A DNA stretch of 39,567 bases from Sphingobium bisphenolivorans (GCF_000412635.1 NZ_ASTG01000004.1:1-39567); one strand, 5' to 3'; shown: positions 15,922 through 24,813, counted from the stretch's first letter. The notes: generated from the letters alone by a model not told the origin. Translations and numbers: made by a program.

Positions 15922-17433
15922 ATGGACAGTTTGCCTTCCGCGCCTCGGACCCTGCCCGACGCCCTGCGCATCGACCCCGCCGATCAGGTCGCCGTTGCCC
16001 TGCGCCCGATCGGGGCGGGTGAGACGATCACGGTTGGTGACGCGGCCTTGGCCATCCGGGACAGCGTCGAGCGCGGCCACAAGATCGCGCTCCGCCCCAT
16101 CGCGGCAGGCGAACAGGTGAAGCGCTACGGCTGGCCGATCGGCACGGCCACGCAGCCGATCGAGGCAGGCGCGCACGTCCACAGTCACAATCTGCGCACC
16201 AATTTGCGCGCGGAGGAACCCTACAGCTATACGGGCAACCCGGGCGCGCAGGCTCCGTATCCGGGCGACTGGAGCTTCCAGGGCTATATACGCGCCGACG
16301 GATCGGTCGGCACGCGCAACCAGATCTGGGTCATCCCGACCGTCGGCTGCGTCGCCCGCACGGCGGACCGGATCGCGGCGCAGGCGGCGCGCCGCCACGC
16401 AGGCCGTATTGATGACGTGCTCGCCTTCGCCCATCCGCTCGGCTGCTCGCAGCTGGGCGACGATCTCGACGGCACGGCGCAACTCCTCGCCTCTCTGGCG
16501 TGCAACCCCAATGCCGGCGGTGTGCTGCTGATAGGCCTCGGTTGCGAGGAAAACCAGCTGGGCGCGCTGCTCGACCGGCTGCCGAAGCACCGGCGCGCGC
16601 GGATACGCAGCGTCGGCGCGCAGATCAGCGCCGACGAATATGCGGAGGCCGCCACGGCGATCGACGAACTGGTCGAAATCGCCGCGCAGGACCGGCGCGA
16701 GACGGTGGGGATCGGCGCGCTGCGGCTCGGCCTCAAATGCGGCGGGTCGGACGGTTTCTCCGGCCTTACGGCCAATCCGCTGATCGGCCGCGCCGCCGAT
16801 GTCGTCACCGGCGCGGGCGGGCAGGCGATCCTGACCGAGATACCGGAAATGTTCGGCGCCGAACGCATCCTGATGAACCGCGCCGCCGATGAAGCCGTCT
16901 TCGACGCGACGGTGGCGATGATCAACCGCTTCAAACGCTACTTCCTCGATCACGGCGAGCCGATTTCCGAAAATCCCAGCCCCGGCAATGTCGCGGGCGG
17001 CATCACCACGCTGGAGGAAAAGTCGCTGGGCGCGGTGCAGAAGGGCGGCCATGCCCACGTCACCGACGTCCTCGCCTATGGCGAACGCCTGCGACGGGCC
17101 GGCCTCACCTTGCTGGAGGCGCCGGGCAACGACGCGGTGTCGACGACCGCGATGGCGGCGGCGGGCGCGACCCTGACGCTCTTCTCCACCGGACGTGGCA
17201 CCCCCCTCGGCAGCCCGGTCCCGACGATGAAGCTCGCCACCAACCACGATCTCGCCGCGCGCAAGCCCGGCTGGATCGACTTCGACGCGGGCCTGGTGCT
17301 GGATGAGGGCATAGACGCCGCCACGCACGCCCTGATGACCCGCATCTGCGCCATCGCATCAGGCGAACCCGCCCGCAACGAAGTGAACAACGAACGCGAC
17401 ATCGCGATCTGGAAACGCGGCGTCACTCTTTAG
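15922..17433 (+). CDS. uxaA: Altronate dehydratase UxaA (fused SAF and catalytic domains)
   Basis: 503 residues from the ATG at 15922. The N-terminal 100 residues form the SAF-type domain (VAVALRPIGAGETI, HKIALRPIAAGEQVKRYGWPIG, HVHSHNL). The remainder is the altronate/galactarate dehydratase catalytic domain with GYIRADGSVGTRNQIWVIPT, FAHPLGCSQLGDD, LIGLGCEENQ, LGLKCGGSDGFSGLTANPLIG and ENPSPGNVAGGITTLEEKS. The conserved Cys residues in PLGCSQ, GLGCEE and LKCGGSDG fit an iron-dependent lyase. It converts D-altronate to 2-keto-3-deoxy-D-gluconate, joining the isomerase route to the KduI/KduD route. No clear Shine-Dalgarno sequence precedes the start, and the operator dyad ends 16 bp before it, so a leaderless or very short leader mRNA is possible. 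Confidence 0.95.
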   Translation: MDSLPSAPRTLPDALRIDPADQVAVALRPIGAGETITVGDAALAIRDSVERGHKIALRPIAAGEQVKRYGWPIGTATQPIEAGAHVHSHNLRTNLRAEEPYSYTGNPGAQAPYPGDWSFQGYIRADGSVGTRNQIWVIPTVGCVARTADRIAAQAARRHAGRIDDVLAFAHPLGCSQLGDDLDGTAQLLASLACNPNAGGVLLIGLGCEENQLGALLDRLPKHRRARIRSVGAQISADEYAEAATAIDELVEIAAQDRRETVGIGALRLGLKCGGSDGFSGLTANPLIGRAADVVTGAGGQAILTEIPEMFGAERILMNRAADEAVFDATVAMINRFKRYFLDHGEPISENPSPGNVAGGITTLEEKSLGAVQKGGHAHVTDVLAYGERLRRAGLTLLEAPGNDAVSTTAMAAAGATLTLFSTGRGTPLGSPVPTMKLATNHDLAARKPGWIDFDAGLVLDEGIDAATHALMTRICAIASGEPARNEVNNERDIAIWKRGVTL

Positions 17434-17507
17434 CCCCCGATCGCCCTTTCCCATCGGAATCTCCTCCGAAATAGGGTATAAAACATCTGTGACCTGACGG
17501 GAGACAG

Positions 17508-18326
17508 ATGATGAAGTCCGTCCTGCTGCACATCCACGAAGACCATGGCGCGGAAAGCCGGCTTCAGGCGGCCAGCGACCTTGCCCGCGCAGCGGGCGCG
17601 CATATCCATTGTGTTCAGGTGACCGCCACGCCGGATATCGTCGCGTCCGACCTCTACGGCGGCGCGTCGATGGCGCCGGCGATGATGGCGGAGCTCTACG
17701 ATATCGACGAAAAGGCCCGCCAGCGTGTCGAACAGCGGCTGCGGCGGGAAGATGTCAGCTGGGACTGGCGCCATGCGCAGGGCGACATCGTTCGCGGCCT
17801 GCTGTCCGCCGCAACGCTAACCGACGGCATCATCGTCACCTTGCCGACCGGCCCGCGCAAGCAGCTGGCCGATCCGCTCCACCTCGCCGCCGACCTTGCG
17901 CTGCGTGGGCGCACGCCAGTGCTGGCGATGCCGCAGGACGCCCGCGCCTTTCGCATCACCGGCCGCGCGCTCGTCGCTTGGGACGGATCGCTGGAGGCGT
18001 CGGCGGCGCTGCGTCTCAGCGTTTCCCTGCTGAAACTGGCGGAGGAGGTGCATATCGTGACCGTGGAGGAAGCGGGCAAATACCCCTTTCCCGCCACCGA
18101 CGCGCCCGAATATCTCGCCCGCCACGGCGTCAAGGCGCAGCTGCACATCTGGCCGCAGGACGGACGCACGATCGATGCGGCGTTGCAGGCGGCGATCGGC
18201 GTGCTGAAGCCTGACTGGATCGCCATGGGCGCTTTCGGGCACAGCCGCTTGCGGGAAATGGTGTTCGGCGGCGTCACCCGCACGATGCTGCGCTCCGTCC
18301 ATGTGCCGCTGCTGCTGGCCCATTGA
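17508..18326 (+). CDS. Tandem-domain universal stress protein (UspA family)
   Basis: 272 residues, two Usp folds in tandem. The first (about 1-140) begins MMKSVLLHIHED and is degenerate. The second (about 150-272) begins RALVAWDGSLEASAALRLS and ends with MGAFGHSRLREMVFGGVTRTML, which carries the GxxG-x9-G(ST)-type ATP-binding loop. Such proteins bind ATP or AMP and support survival under stress; the precise role cannot be deduced. GACGGGAGACAG supplies a ribosome-binding site. It stands between the uronate genes and the pilus operon, with no sign of belonging to either. A TATAAA at about 17478 may mark its promoter. Confidence 0.88.
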   Translation: MMKSVLLHIHEDHGAESRLQAASDLARAAGAHIHCVQVTATPDIVASDLYGGASMAPAMMAELYDIDEKARQRVEQRLRREDVSWDWRHAQGDIVRGLLSAATLTDGIIVTLPTGPRKQLADPLHLAADLALRGRTPVLAMPQDARAFRITGRALVAWDGSLEASAALRLSVSLLKLAEEVHIVTVEEAGKYPFPATDAPEYLARHGVKAQLHIWPQDGRTIDAALQAAIGVLKPDWIAMGAFGHSRLREMVFGGVTRTMLRSVHVPLLLAH

Positions 18327-18358
18327 ACCGGCACCGGAATGGACCTTTTTTGAGCCTT

Positions 18359-18373
18359 TTTGCGTGACGCAAA
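18359..18373. promoter_or_regulatory. Palindrome TTTGCG-N3-CGCAAA upstream of cpaB
   Basis: TTTGCGTGACGCAAA, perfect 7-bp arms around one base. It lies 158 bp ahead of the cpaB start in the leader region of the pilus operon. Four relatives with N4 spacing lie at 21755, 30689, 31978 and 35725. Confidence 0.55.
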
Positions 18374-18387
18374 GCCCCGATTACGTG

Positions 18388-18416
18388 ATGGCGCCGCATT
18401 GTTGCGTTGGCGCCAT
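18388..18416. repeat. Inverted repeat in the cpaB leader region
   Basis: ATGGCGCC and GGCGCCAT, perfect 8-bp arms separated by 13 bases. It lies 15 bp after the TTTGCG-type palindrome and 115 bp before cpaB. It could be a second protein-binding dyad or an RNA stem-loop. There is no T-tract. Confidence 0.5.
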
Positions 18417-18531
18417 TTGCACCGTTCCGGTTGCTTCTTTCATGCCCTGACAAGGGCGGCAAAGCTATGAATTCCCTCGGTCAACGCGTCTTTCGCCCTT
18501 TGCCGGGCAAGGCGCAACGGGGGAAATATCG

Positions 18532-19425
18532 ATGCGCCTCGGGTCGAGGGCCAAACTGACGATCGCTGTCGGCCTGATCGCCGCCGCGCTGTTCATGGCG
18601 CTCGGCGTGCGCGAACTGCGCCGTGCCTCGGCCGCCGAGCCCCCAGCGGAAAGACCCGCGCCGGCCGCGCCCGTCATCGTCCTCGCCCGCGCCGCGCAGG
18701 CGATCCGCACCGGGGAGACGATCAGCCCCACCATGATCCGCAGCGCGGCAGGCGACCCCGCCCGCTTCCCGACCATTGCCACCGCCCCGGAGGTCGCGGG
18801 GAAGGTCGCCGCCCGCGACATAGCCGCCGGCGCGCTCATCCCCCGCGAAGCGCTGGGCAGCGCGGCGAACCTCGCCATCCGCGTCCCCGTCGGGCTGCGC
18901 GCGGTCAGCATCGACACGACGGCAGAGATCGCCGTTGCAGGCCTCGTCCGCCCCGGCGACCGCGTCGACGTGCAGGTCGTCTACCCCGGCGCCGACGCGA
19001 TCGGCGGCGCGCGCGGATCGGGACGCAGCCGGGCGCAGTCGCTCCTCCAGCTGGTGCCGGTGCTGGCCGTCGGCGACGCCGTCGTCGGCGCGCAGCAAGC
19101 CTCCGGCGAACTCGCCTCGCCTGCCCCGCCCGCGCGCACCGTGACGCTGGCGCTGACCCCCGATCAGGTGTCGGTCCTCTCGCTCGCGAAAAGCACGGGC
19201 ACGCTCACCCTGTCGCTGCGCAACCCCGCCGACGCAGACCGCCCCGCCGTCGCCATAGCGGCCTCCGCTGGGATTGAGCCCACGCCTGCCCCGGCCATAC
19301 CAGTACTCGCCGCGCCCACCCTGCGCGCGCCACCGCAGGCCGCTCCCCGCCGCACTCCGCACGCAATCGAACTCGTCGTAGGGGACCGTCGCGAAACCAT
19401 CTATTCCGGGAGCGCTCCCCGTTGA
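18532..19425 (+). CDS. cpaB: Tad pilus assembly protein CpaB/RcpC
   Basis: 297 residues. A single N-terminal membrane anchor (LTIAVGLIAAALFMALGV) is followed by an SAF domain (VIVLARAAQAIRTGETISPTMI, with VAARDIAAGALIPREAL) and the RcpC/CpaB region AIRVPVGLRAVSIDTTAEIAVAGL, VRPGDRVDVQVVYPG. CpaB is an inner-membrane-anchored periplasmic protein thought to support the Tad secretin. It is the first gene of an operon in which most neighbours overlap by 1-8 bases; its TGA lies inside the TTGA start/stop overlap with cpaC. The C-terminal 70 residues are Pro/Ala rich. A hairpin (about 18492-18515) and GGGGGAAA precede the start. Confidence 0.92.
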   Translation: MRLGSRAKLTIAVGLIAAALFMALGVRELRRASAAEPPAERPAPAAPVIVLARAAQAIRTGETISPTMIRSAAGDPARFPTIATAPEVAGKVAARDIAAGALIPREALGSAANLAIRVPVGLRAVSIDTTAEIAVAGLVRPGDRVDVQVVYPGADAIGGARGSGRSRAQSLLQLVPVLAVGDAVVGAQQASGELASPAPPARTVTLALTPDQVSVLSLAKSTGTLTLSLRNPADADRPAVAIAASAGIEPTPAPAIPVLAAPTLRAPPQAAPRRTPHAIELVVGDRRETIYSGSAPR

Positions 19426-20597
19426 GAACGATCCTCGCTGCCAGCCTGCTCACGCTCGCCGCGCCCGCAGCGCTTGCCACCGACGCCACCGCCACGCTCC
19501 AGCTGAAGCAGCAGCGCGCCCTCTCCTACCCCCGCCCCATCGGCCGGGTGGAGGCCGACCGCGACGGCATCCTGTCCATCGCCGCCCCCTCGCCCCGCTC
19601 GCTGCGCTTGACCGCGATCGGCGCGGGCGAAACGCGGCTCAGCGTCTACGCGCAGGACGGCGCACTGATGGACGAAACCACCGTCAGCGTCACCGACGCG
19701 GCCGCCGCCCCGCTCGTCCGGGCCGGCGAGCAGGTCGTCGCCGTCGATGTCCAGTTCGCCGCCGTGTCCGAAACCACGCTGAAGGCGCTCGGCTTCAACT
19801 TCTCGAAATTGAGCGGCGATATTCAAGGCGCGGTCGTCTCGCCCAACAGCTTCAACAGCGCCTCCTTCCGGCCCACCGCCTCCTCGCTGGAAGCCTCGCT
19901 GCCGATCCAGAGCGCCTTCAACCTCTTCCTCTCCGCCCCCAATCGCGGCATCAACGCGGTGCTGAGCGCGCTCTCCGCCAACGGCCTCTCGCAACTCCTC
20001 GCCCAACCCACCCTGCTCGTCCGCTCGGGCGAGCAGGCGAGCTTCCTCGCGGGCGGCGAATATCCCGTCCCCGTGCCGCAGGTATCCGGCAACGGCGGCA
20101 CGCTCACCATCCAGTATAAGGAGTTCGGCGTGCGCCTCGCGGTCCAGCCCTTCGTCCTGTCGAAGGACCATATCGTCCTCAAGATCGCGCCGGAGGTCAG
20201 CGAGCTGGACTATAATAACGGCGTGCAGTTGCAGGGCTATGTCGTCCCCGGCCTGCGCCGCCGCTCCGCCGAAACGACGGTGGAGCTGGGCAGCGGCCAG
20301 AGCTTCGTCATCGCCGGCCTCAGCTATTCCAGCCAGACCGTCAGCAAGGACAAGGTCCCCTTCCTCGGCGACATTCCCGTCCTCGGCGCCTTCTTCAAAC
20401 GGCAGCAGAACCAGAAGGAAAAGCAGGAGCTGATCATCGTCGCCACCCCGCGCCTGGTCGGCCCGGTCAAGGCGGAGGAAATGCCGCCCCTCCCCGGCCG
20501 CACCACTGGCACCATCGATCCCGGCATTGGCGACATGATCCTCGGCACGGACGGCCTCGACCAGAAAAGCGCCCCCTTCGGCGTGGTGAGGCGCTGA
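19422..20597 (+). CDS. cpaC: Tad pilus secretin CpaC/RcpA
   Basis: 391 residues from a TTG start at 19422 that overlaps the cpaB stop. A signal peptide (MRTILAASLLTLAAPAALA) precedes a periplasmic region (about 25-105) and the secretin domain (about 175-350) with LLVRSGEQASFLAGGEYPVP, FGVRLAVQPFVL, VLKIAPEVSELDY, QSFVIAGLSYSS and KVPFLGDIPVLGAFFK. The last two are the secretin/GspD signatures. It forms the outer-membrane pore through which the Flp pilus passes. It is short for the family (many are 450-550 residues). The perfect palindrome GGGAGCGCTCCC at 19408-19419 covers the likely Shine-Dalgarno GGGAG, so translation may depend on ribosomes reading cpaB. Confidence 0.93.
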   Translation: MRTILAASLLTLAAPAALATDATATLQLKQQRALSYPRPIGRVEADRDGILSIAAPSPRSLRLTAIGAGETRLSVYAQDGALMDETTVSVTDAAAAPLVRAGEQVVAVDVQFAAVSETTLKALGFNFSKLSGDIQGAVVSPNSFNSASFRPTASSLEASLPIQSAFNLFLSAPNRGINAVLSALSANGLSQLLAQPTLLVRSGEQASFLAGGEYPVPVPQVSGNGGTLTIQYKEFGVRLAVQPFVLSKDHIVLKIAPEVSELDYNNGVQLQGYVVPGLRRRSAETTVELGSGQSFVIAGLSYSSQTVSKDKVPFLGDIPVLGAFFKRQQNQKEKQELIIVATPRLVGPVKAEEMPPLPGRTTGTIDPGIGDMILGTDGLDQKSAPFGVVRR

Positions 20598-20598
20598 C

Positions 20599-21729
20599 AT
20601 GGCGGCGATCCTCCTCCTCTCCCTCGACCGAATGCTGGCCGAGCGCATCGGGCAAGCCATGACGGGCCGCGCCTCGGTTGACCTCGCCCAGACGGTGGAC
20701 GGCCAGACCCCCGCCCTCATCATCATCGACGCGCAGGCAATCCCGCCCGAACGCAGCCTGTCCGCCGCCATCGCCGCCGTGCGCCACGAAGCCGCCGGCC
20801 GCCCGGTCGTCATCGCCACCGACGAGCGCGACGCCGACCAGCTGCTCGCCGCCATCCGCGCAGGCGCCGACGACATCATCCCCCGCGAGGAAAGCGCCGA
20901 CGTCACGCCCGTCCTCACCCGCCTGCTCAGCAGCGCCAAATCCGATCGCGAAGGCCAAGGCGGCCTCACCCTGATCCTCGGCGCGGATCGGGACGCCTGC
21001 GCGATGGTTGCGACCGACCTGGCGATCTGTCGGGGCCAGTCCCTCCTCATCGACTGCACCCTGCCCACCAGCGCCGCGCAATCCTATCTCGACCTGCGCG
21101 TCGATTACGGCCTCGCCTCCGCGCTTGCCGACCGCGACCGCCTCGACGCAAGCCTGCTCGCCAGCAGCGTCGCGCGTCACGGCCCCAGCGGCCTCATGCT
21201 CCTCACCTTCGACGGCGGCACCGGCGCGGAACCCGCCGGCATCACCCCGGCCGACTTCAACGCCCTGATCCGCCTGCTCCGCTCCCTGACCGGAGAAGTC
21301 GTGCTGAACGCCGGCAGCCTCCGCCATGGCGGCCTGCTCCGCGATGTCGTCGCCCAAGCCGACCGCGTCGAACTGCTTTGCAGCCAGTCGATCCGCGAGG
21401 TGGAGGCCTGCCGCCGCCTGCTCGACAGCATCGGCGCGGGCACCGCTCAGCTCGAGGCCATGCGCCTGCTCGTCTGGGATCATCAGCCCGGCATCCTGCT
21501 TGACCCGCGCCGCATGGCCGACGTGCTTGGCACCGGCCGCGTCCTGCCCCTCCCCACCGATCGCGTGCGGCTCCGCAATGCGCTCAACGCCGGCCGCCCG
21601 CTGGCCGTGGAAGCGGACGGCGGCGCCTATATGCAGGCGCTCCGCAAGGCCTGCGGCGTCGCCCCCGCCCGCAGAGGCATCGACCGCCTACGCGCCAAGA
21701 TGATCCGCCTGGTGGAACGCGCGTCATGA
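20599..21729 (+). CDS. cpaE: Tad pilus localisation protein CpaE/TadZ, degenerate ATPase
   Basis: 376 residues. The N-terminal third resembles a receiver domain (AALIIIDAQAI-type strand, VVIATDERDADQLLAAIRAGADDIIPRE), and the rest resembles a MinD/ParA fold. Where a CpaE would carry a KGGVGKST-type Walker A loop, residues 127-138 read LGADRDACAMVA, so no P-loop is visible. CpaE/TadZ places the Tad machine at its cellular site; atypical Walker A motifs are known in TadZ proteins. Position between the secretin and cpaF genes secures the assignment. The start lies 1 bp after the cpaC stop, and its end overlaps the cpaF start (ATGA). ATP binding appears lost, which is inference from the missing motif. 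Confidence 0.82.
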   Translation: MAAILLLSLDRMLAERIGQAMTGRASVDLAQTVDGQTPALIIIDAQAIPPERSLSAAIAAVRHEAAGRPVVIATDERDADQLLAAIRAGADDIIPREESADVTPVLTRLLSSAKSDREGQGGLTLILGADRDACAMVATDLAICRGQSLLIDCTLPTSAAQSYLDLRVDYGLASALADRDRLDASLLASSVARHGPSGLMLLTFDGGTGAEPAGITPADFNALIRLLRSLTGEVVLNAGSLRHGGLLRDVVAQADRVELLCSQSIREVEACRRLLDSIGAGTAQLEAMRLLVWDHQPGILLDPRRMADVLGTGRVLPLPTDRVRLRNALNAGRPLAVEADGGAYMQALRKACGVAPARRGIDRLRAKMIRLVERAS

Positions 21730-23060
21730 GCCTGCTCACCAGCGAAGCCCCCGTTTTTGCGCACACGCAAAATGCGCCTCCTGCCCCCATAGCCCTTCCC
21801 TCCGCCCAGCGGATGAGCGACAGCTACCAGATCGCCAAGGCGCAAACCTGCACGCAGGTCATCGAGCAACTCGAGACTCTTGGCAGCAGCGCGGAGGAAC
21901 TCGGCCCGGGCGCCGTCCGCGAGGAGATAGAGCGCGTCATCGCCAGCCGCAGCCGGCGCGGCCAGCTCGCCCTCAACAGCGCCGAACGGCTGCTGTTGAT
22001 CGCGGATGTGGAGGACGAGGTCGCCGGCATGGGCCCTCTCGCCCCCCTGCTGCGCGATCCCGCCATCGACGACATCATCGTCAACGGCGCGCACAGCATC
22101 TATGCCGAGCGCGGCGGCCTCCTTGAAAAGGTCGAGACGCGCTTCCGCGACGACGCTCATCTCATGAACATCATCCAGCGCATCGTCGGCCCCATCGGCC
22201 GCCGCGTGGATGAGGCCAGCCCTTATGTCGATGCCCGCCTGCCCGACGGGTCGCGCGTCAACATCGTCATCCCGCCGGTCGCGCTCGACGGGCCGATGCT
22301 CTCGATCCGCAAGTTCCGCATGCAGACCATGACTATCGAGGATTGCGTCGCGCGCGACATGATGAGCGCCGACATGGCCGCCTATCTCGGCGCCGCCGTC
22401 CGCTCCCGCCTCAATCTGCTCGTTTGCGGCGGCACCGGCGCGGGCAAGACGACGCTGCTCAACATGCTTTCCACCTTCATCAGCGACCGCGAGCGGCTGA
22501 TCACCATCGAAGATGCCGCCGAACTCCAGCTGCGCCAGAGCCATGTCGTGCGTCTCGAAACGCGCCCGCCCAATGTGGACGGCAGTCGCGAAGTCACCTC
22601 GCGCGAACTCGTCCGCAACGCCCTGCGCATGCGGCCCGACCGCATCATCTTAGGGGAAGTGCGCGGCGTCGAGGCGGTGGAGATGCTCCAGGCCATGTCC
22701 ACCGGCCATGACGGCTCGATGGCTACCCTCCACGGCAATTCGCCCCGCGATGCCTTCGCCCGCCTCGAAATGCTTCTCGGTTTCGCCGGGATGCAGAGCG
22801 ACGTGCGCGCCATCCGCCGCTTCATCGCCAACAGCGTGCATGTGGTCGTCCAGTTGCAACGCCTCTCCAACGGCAGCCGCCGCGTCATGTCGGTCAGCGA
22901 AGTGACCGGGATCGAAGGCGAGGCCTATTCCCTCAACGAACTCTTCGCCTTCCGCGAACAGCCCGCCATGTCGGGCCTGGGCGAGTTCCGCACCCTCTCC
23001 CGCTGCCCCCATTTCGCGCCCAAGCTGCGCGACTATGCACCCGGAGCAGCGCTGTGCTGA
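21726..23060 (+). CDS. cpaF: Tad pilus ATPase CpaF/TadA
   Basis: 444 residues of the type II/IV secretion ATPase family. Walker A GGTGAGKTT is at 235-243, the Asp box TIEDAAELQL at 260-269, Walker B RIILGEVRG at 306-314 and the His box GHDGSMATLHGNSP at 327-340. PYVDARLPDGSRVN at about 166-179 belongs to the N-terminal domain. It powers Flp pilus assembly and probably retraction from the cytoplasm. The annotated start overlaps the cpaE stop (ATGA); a later ATG at 21813 would skip 29 poorly conserved residues and the palindrome at 21755-21772. Confidence 0.95.
   Translation: MSLLTSEAPVFAHTQNAPPAPIALPSAQRMSDSYQIAKAQTCTQVIEQLETLGSSAEELGPGAVREEIERVIASRSRRGQLALNSAERLLLIADVEDEVAGMGPLAPLLRDPAIDDIIVNGAHSIYAERGGLLEKVETRFRDDAHLMNIIQRIVGPIGRRVDEASPYVDARLPDGSRVNIVIPPVALDGPMLSIRKFRMQTMTIEDCVARDMMSADMAAYLGAAVRSRLNLLVCGGTGAGKTTLLNMLSTFISDRERLITIEDAAELQLRQSHVVRLETRPPNVDGSREVTSRELVRNALRMRPDRIILGEVRGVEAVEMLQAMSTGHDGSMATLHGNSPRDAFARLEMLLGFAGMQSDVRAIRRFIANSVHVVVQLQRLSNGSRRVMSVSEVTGIEGEAYSLNELFAFREQPAMSGLGEFRTLSRCPHFAPKLRDYAPGAALC
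21755..21772. promoter_or_regulatory. Palindrome TTTTGCG-N4-CGCAAAA in the cpaF 5' region
   Basis: TTTTGCGCACACGCAAAA, perfect 7-bp arms with a CACA centre. It lies inside the first 16 codons of cpaF. It belongs to the set at 18359, 30689, 31978 and 35725. The encoded residues (VFAHTQN) are not part of any conserved domain, so DNA-level selection is possible. Confidence 0.5.
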
Positions 23061-23947
23061 GCGGAGCCGCCTTCCTCGCCCTGTCGTTGCTGATCCTGGC
23101 CGCGATCGGCTGGCAGCTGCTGGCGGAGCGTAGCCGCGAACAGGCCCTGATCGATCGCCGCCTCGGCCTGCTCACCGCCCGCGCGCCTGTGCAACGCACC
23201 CTCGTCTCGATGCCGGAAATGATCGCCCCGCTGCTCGCGCGCGCGCAGATCGAACTTACAACGCACGCGCTGGGCCTCTTCGCCGGCGTCGTCCTGCTGA
23301 TGGCAGTTGGAGCGCTGATCGTCGCCGGACCGGTGGCGGCGCTCGCCCTGCTCACCTTGCCCCCGCTCGCCTTCCTCGGCTGGACCCACCGCCGTGCGCA
23401 CCAGCGCACCGAAGCTCTGATCGAGGCGCTCCCCCATTATATCGATGCCGTGCGCCAGAAGCAGGCCATCGGCAATTCGCTCGCCCAGGCGCTCGAACGC
23501 TCGCTCGCCGACTCCCCCGCCATCGTGCGCAGCTACATCGCCCCGGTCGCTCGCCGCCTTGAACTCGGCGCGCCGGTCGCCGACAGCATGCAGCTGCTCG
23601 CGGACCGCCTGAGCGTTCCTGAAATATCGATGCTCGCCGCCGCGATCCGCACCAACATCCGCTATGGCGGATCGATCACCGCCGTCCTTTCGAACCTCGC
23701 CCACATCCTGCGCGAGCGCGCCCGCATCAAGCGCGAGCTGAAGGCCGCCATCTCCGAAGCGCGCGTCAGCGGCCGCGTCCTCATCGCCATGCCGCTCGTC
23801 GCCATGGCGCTGCTGGTCGCAATGAACCCCGCCTATATCGACTTCTTCCTCCGCGACCCGCGCGGCCATAAACTCGCCCTCGTCGCGCTCGCCCTGCAAG
23901 CCACCGGCATGCTGGTCATGCGCCGCGTCATGCGGCTGACCTTCTAA
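23054..23947 (+). CDS. tadB: Tad pilus inner-membrane protein TadB
   Basis: 297 residues from a GTG start that overlaps the end of cpaF. Membrane segments lie at about 3-22, 75-115 (two), and 240-290 (two). The cytoplasmic T2SSF-type domain includes LIEALPHYIDAVRQKQAIGNSL, LGAPVADSMQLLADRL and RTNIRYGGSITAVLSNLAHI with RERARIKRELKAAISEARVSG. TadB and TadC form the inner-membrane platform of the Tad machine. The stop overlaps the first base of tadC. Confidence 0.92.
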   Translation: MLSGAAFLALSLLILAAIGWQLLAERSREQALIDRRLGLLTARAPVQRTLVSMPEMIAPLLARAQIELTTHALGLFAGVVLLMAVGALIVAGPVAALALLTLPPLAFLGWTHRRAHQRTEALIEALPHYIDAVRQKQAIGNSLAQALERSLADSPAIVRSYIAPVARRLELGAPVADSMQLLADRLSVPEISMLAAAIRTNIRYGGSITAVLSNLAHILRERARIKRELKAAISEARVSGRVLIAMPLVAMALLVAMNPAYIDFFLRDPRGHKLALVALALQATGMLVMRRVMRLTF

Positions 23948-24813
23948 TGCTGATCCTCTGCATCCTGATGGTCCTGACCGGCCTCGGCTTCGCGCTGATG
24001 GGCGCGCGCCTGCTCGCCGCCAGCCAGCGCCTCGACGCCCGCCTCGGCGCCGTTACCCAGCCCCGCGCCAGCCTGCCCCTTCCCCGCCTGCTCGCCGCCA
24101 CCGGCCGCGACCGCTCCGAAATCGCGGAGAAGCTGCTCCTCGCCGGCTTCTTCGACGCCAAGGCTCCCGACCGCTTCGCCACCCTGCGGCTCGCCGCCGC
24201 CATCGTTACCGCGCTCATCCTCCTCATCCTCAGTCGCTTCCTCTGGGGCGACTTCCTCGCCAGGCCGCTGCTCGTCCTGACCGGCTCCGGCCTTGTCTTC
24301 ATCGTCGCGAAGCAGGCGCTGCGCATGCTCGCCGCCAGCCGCGCCCGCCGCGTCATGGCGGAGTTCCCCTTCCTCCTCGACCTCATGCTGATGATGCTGG
24401 AAAGCGGCATCTCGCTCGACCAATGTTTCCGCTCCATCGCCCGCGACGAGGGCATTGCCGTCCCCAACCACGCGCGCATGATTGCCATGCTGGTCGCCGA
24501 TCTCGATCGCGGCATGCGCTACGACATAGCCCTCGACCGCTGGGCCGCGCGGGTGGCGGTCAGCGGCGCGAAGGAACTCGCCGCCCTCTTCCGCCAGGCC
24601 CTCTTTCAGGGCGTCGAACTCGCCCCGGCGGTCCGCCAATTCATCCGCGACTTCACGCAAGCCCGCGTCACTCGCGCTCGCGAAGCGATGGGCGGGATCA
24701 CCGTACGCATGGTCGTGCTGATGATCCTCTTCTTCATGCCCGCCCTGTTCGTGGTGCTGGGCGGCCCGCCCGTGGTCGCGATCTTCGACACGCTGCGCGG
24801 GGTCAGCCGATGA
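23947..24813 (+). CDS. tadC: Tad pilus inner-membrane protein TadC
   Basis: 288 residues with an N-terminal membrane segment (LILCILMVLTGLGFALMGAR), two central ones and one at the C-terminus (MVVLMILFFMPALFVVLGG). The T2SSF domain contains AEFPFLLDLMLMMLESGISLDQ, FRSIARDEGI and ELAALFRQALFQGVELAPAVRQF with TQARVTRAREAMGG. It is the partner of TadB in the pilus platform. It overlaps tadB by 1 base and tadD by 4 bases. Confidence 0.92.
   Translation: MLILCILMVLTGLGFALMGARLLAASQRLDARLGAVTQPRASLPLPRLLAATGRDRSEIAEKLLLAGFFDAKAPDRFATLRLAAAIVTALILLILSRFLWGDFLARPLLVLTGSGLVFIVAKQALRMLAASRARRVMAEFPFLLDLMLMMLESGISLDQCFRSIARDEGIAVPNHARMIAMLVADLDRGMRYDIALDRWAARVAVSGAKELAALFRQALFQGVELAPAVRQFIRDFTQARVTRAREAMGGITVRMVVLMILFFMPALFVVLGGPPVVAIFDTLRGVSR

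Noticed and set aside
15862..17328. Long minus-strand frame continuous with uxaC across the divergent uxaA gene
   Set aside because: It is the antisense of the uxaA catalytic region, has no motif of its own, and stays open only because of GC-rich codon use. UxaC starts at 15861.
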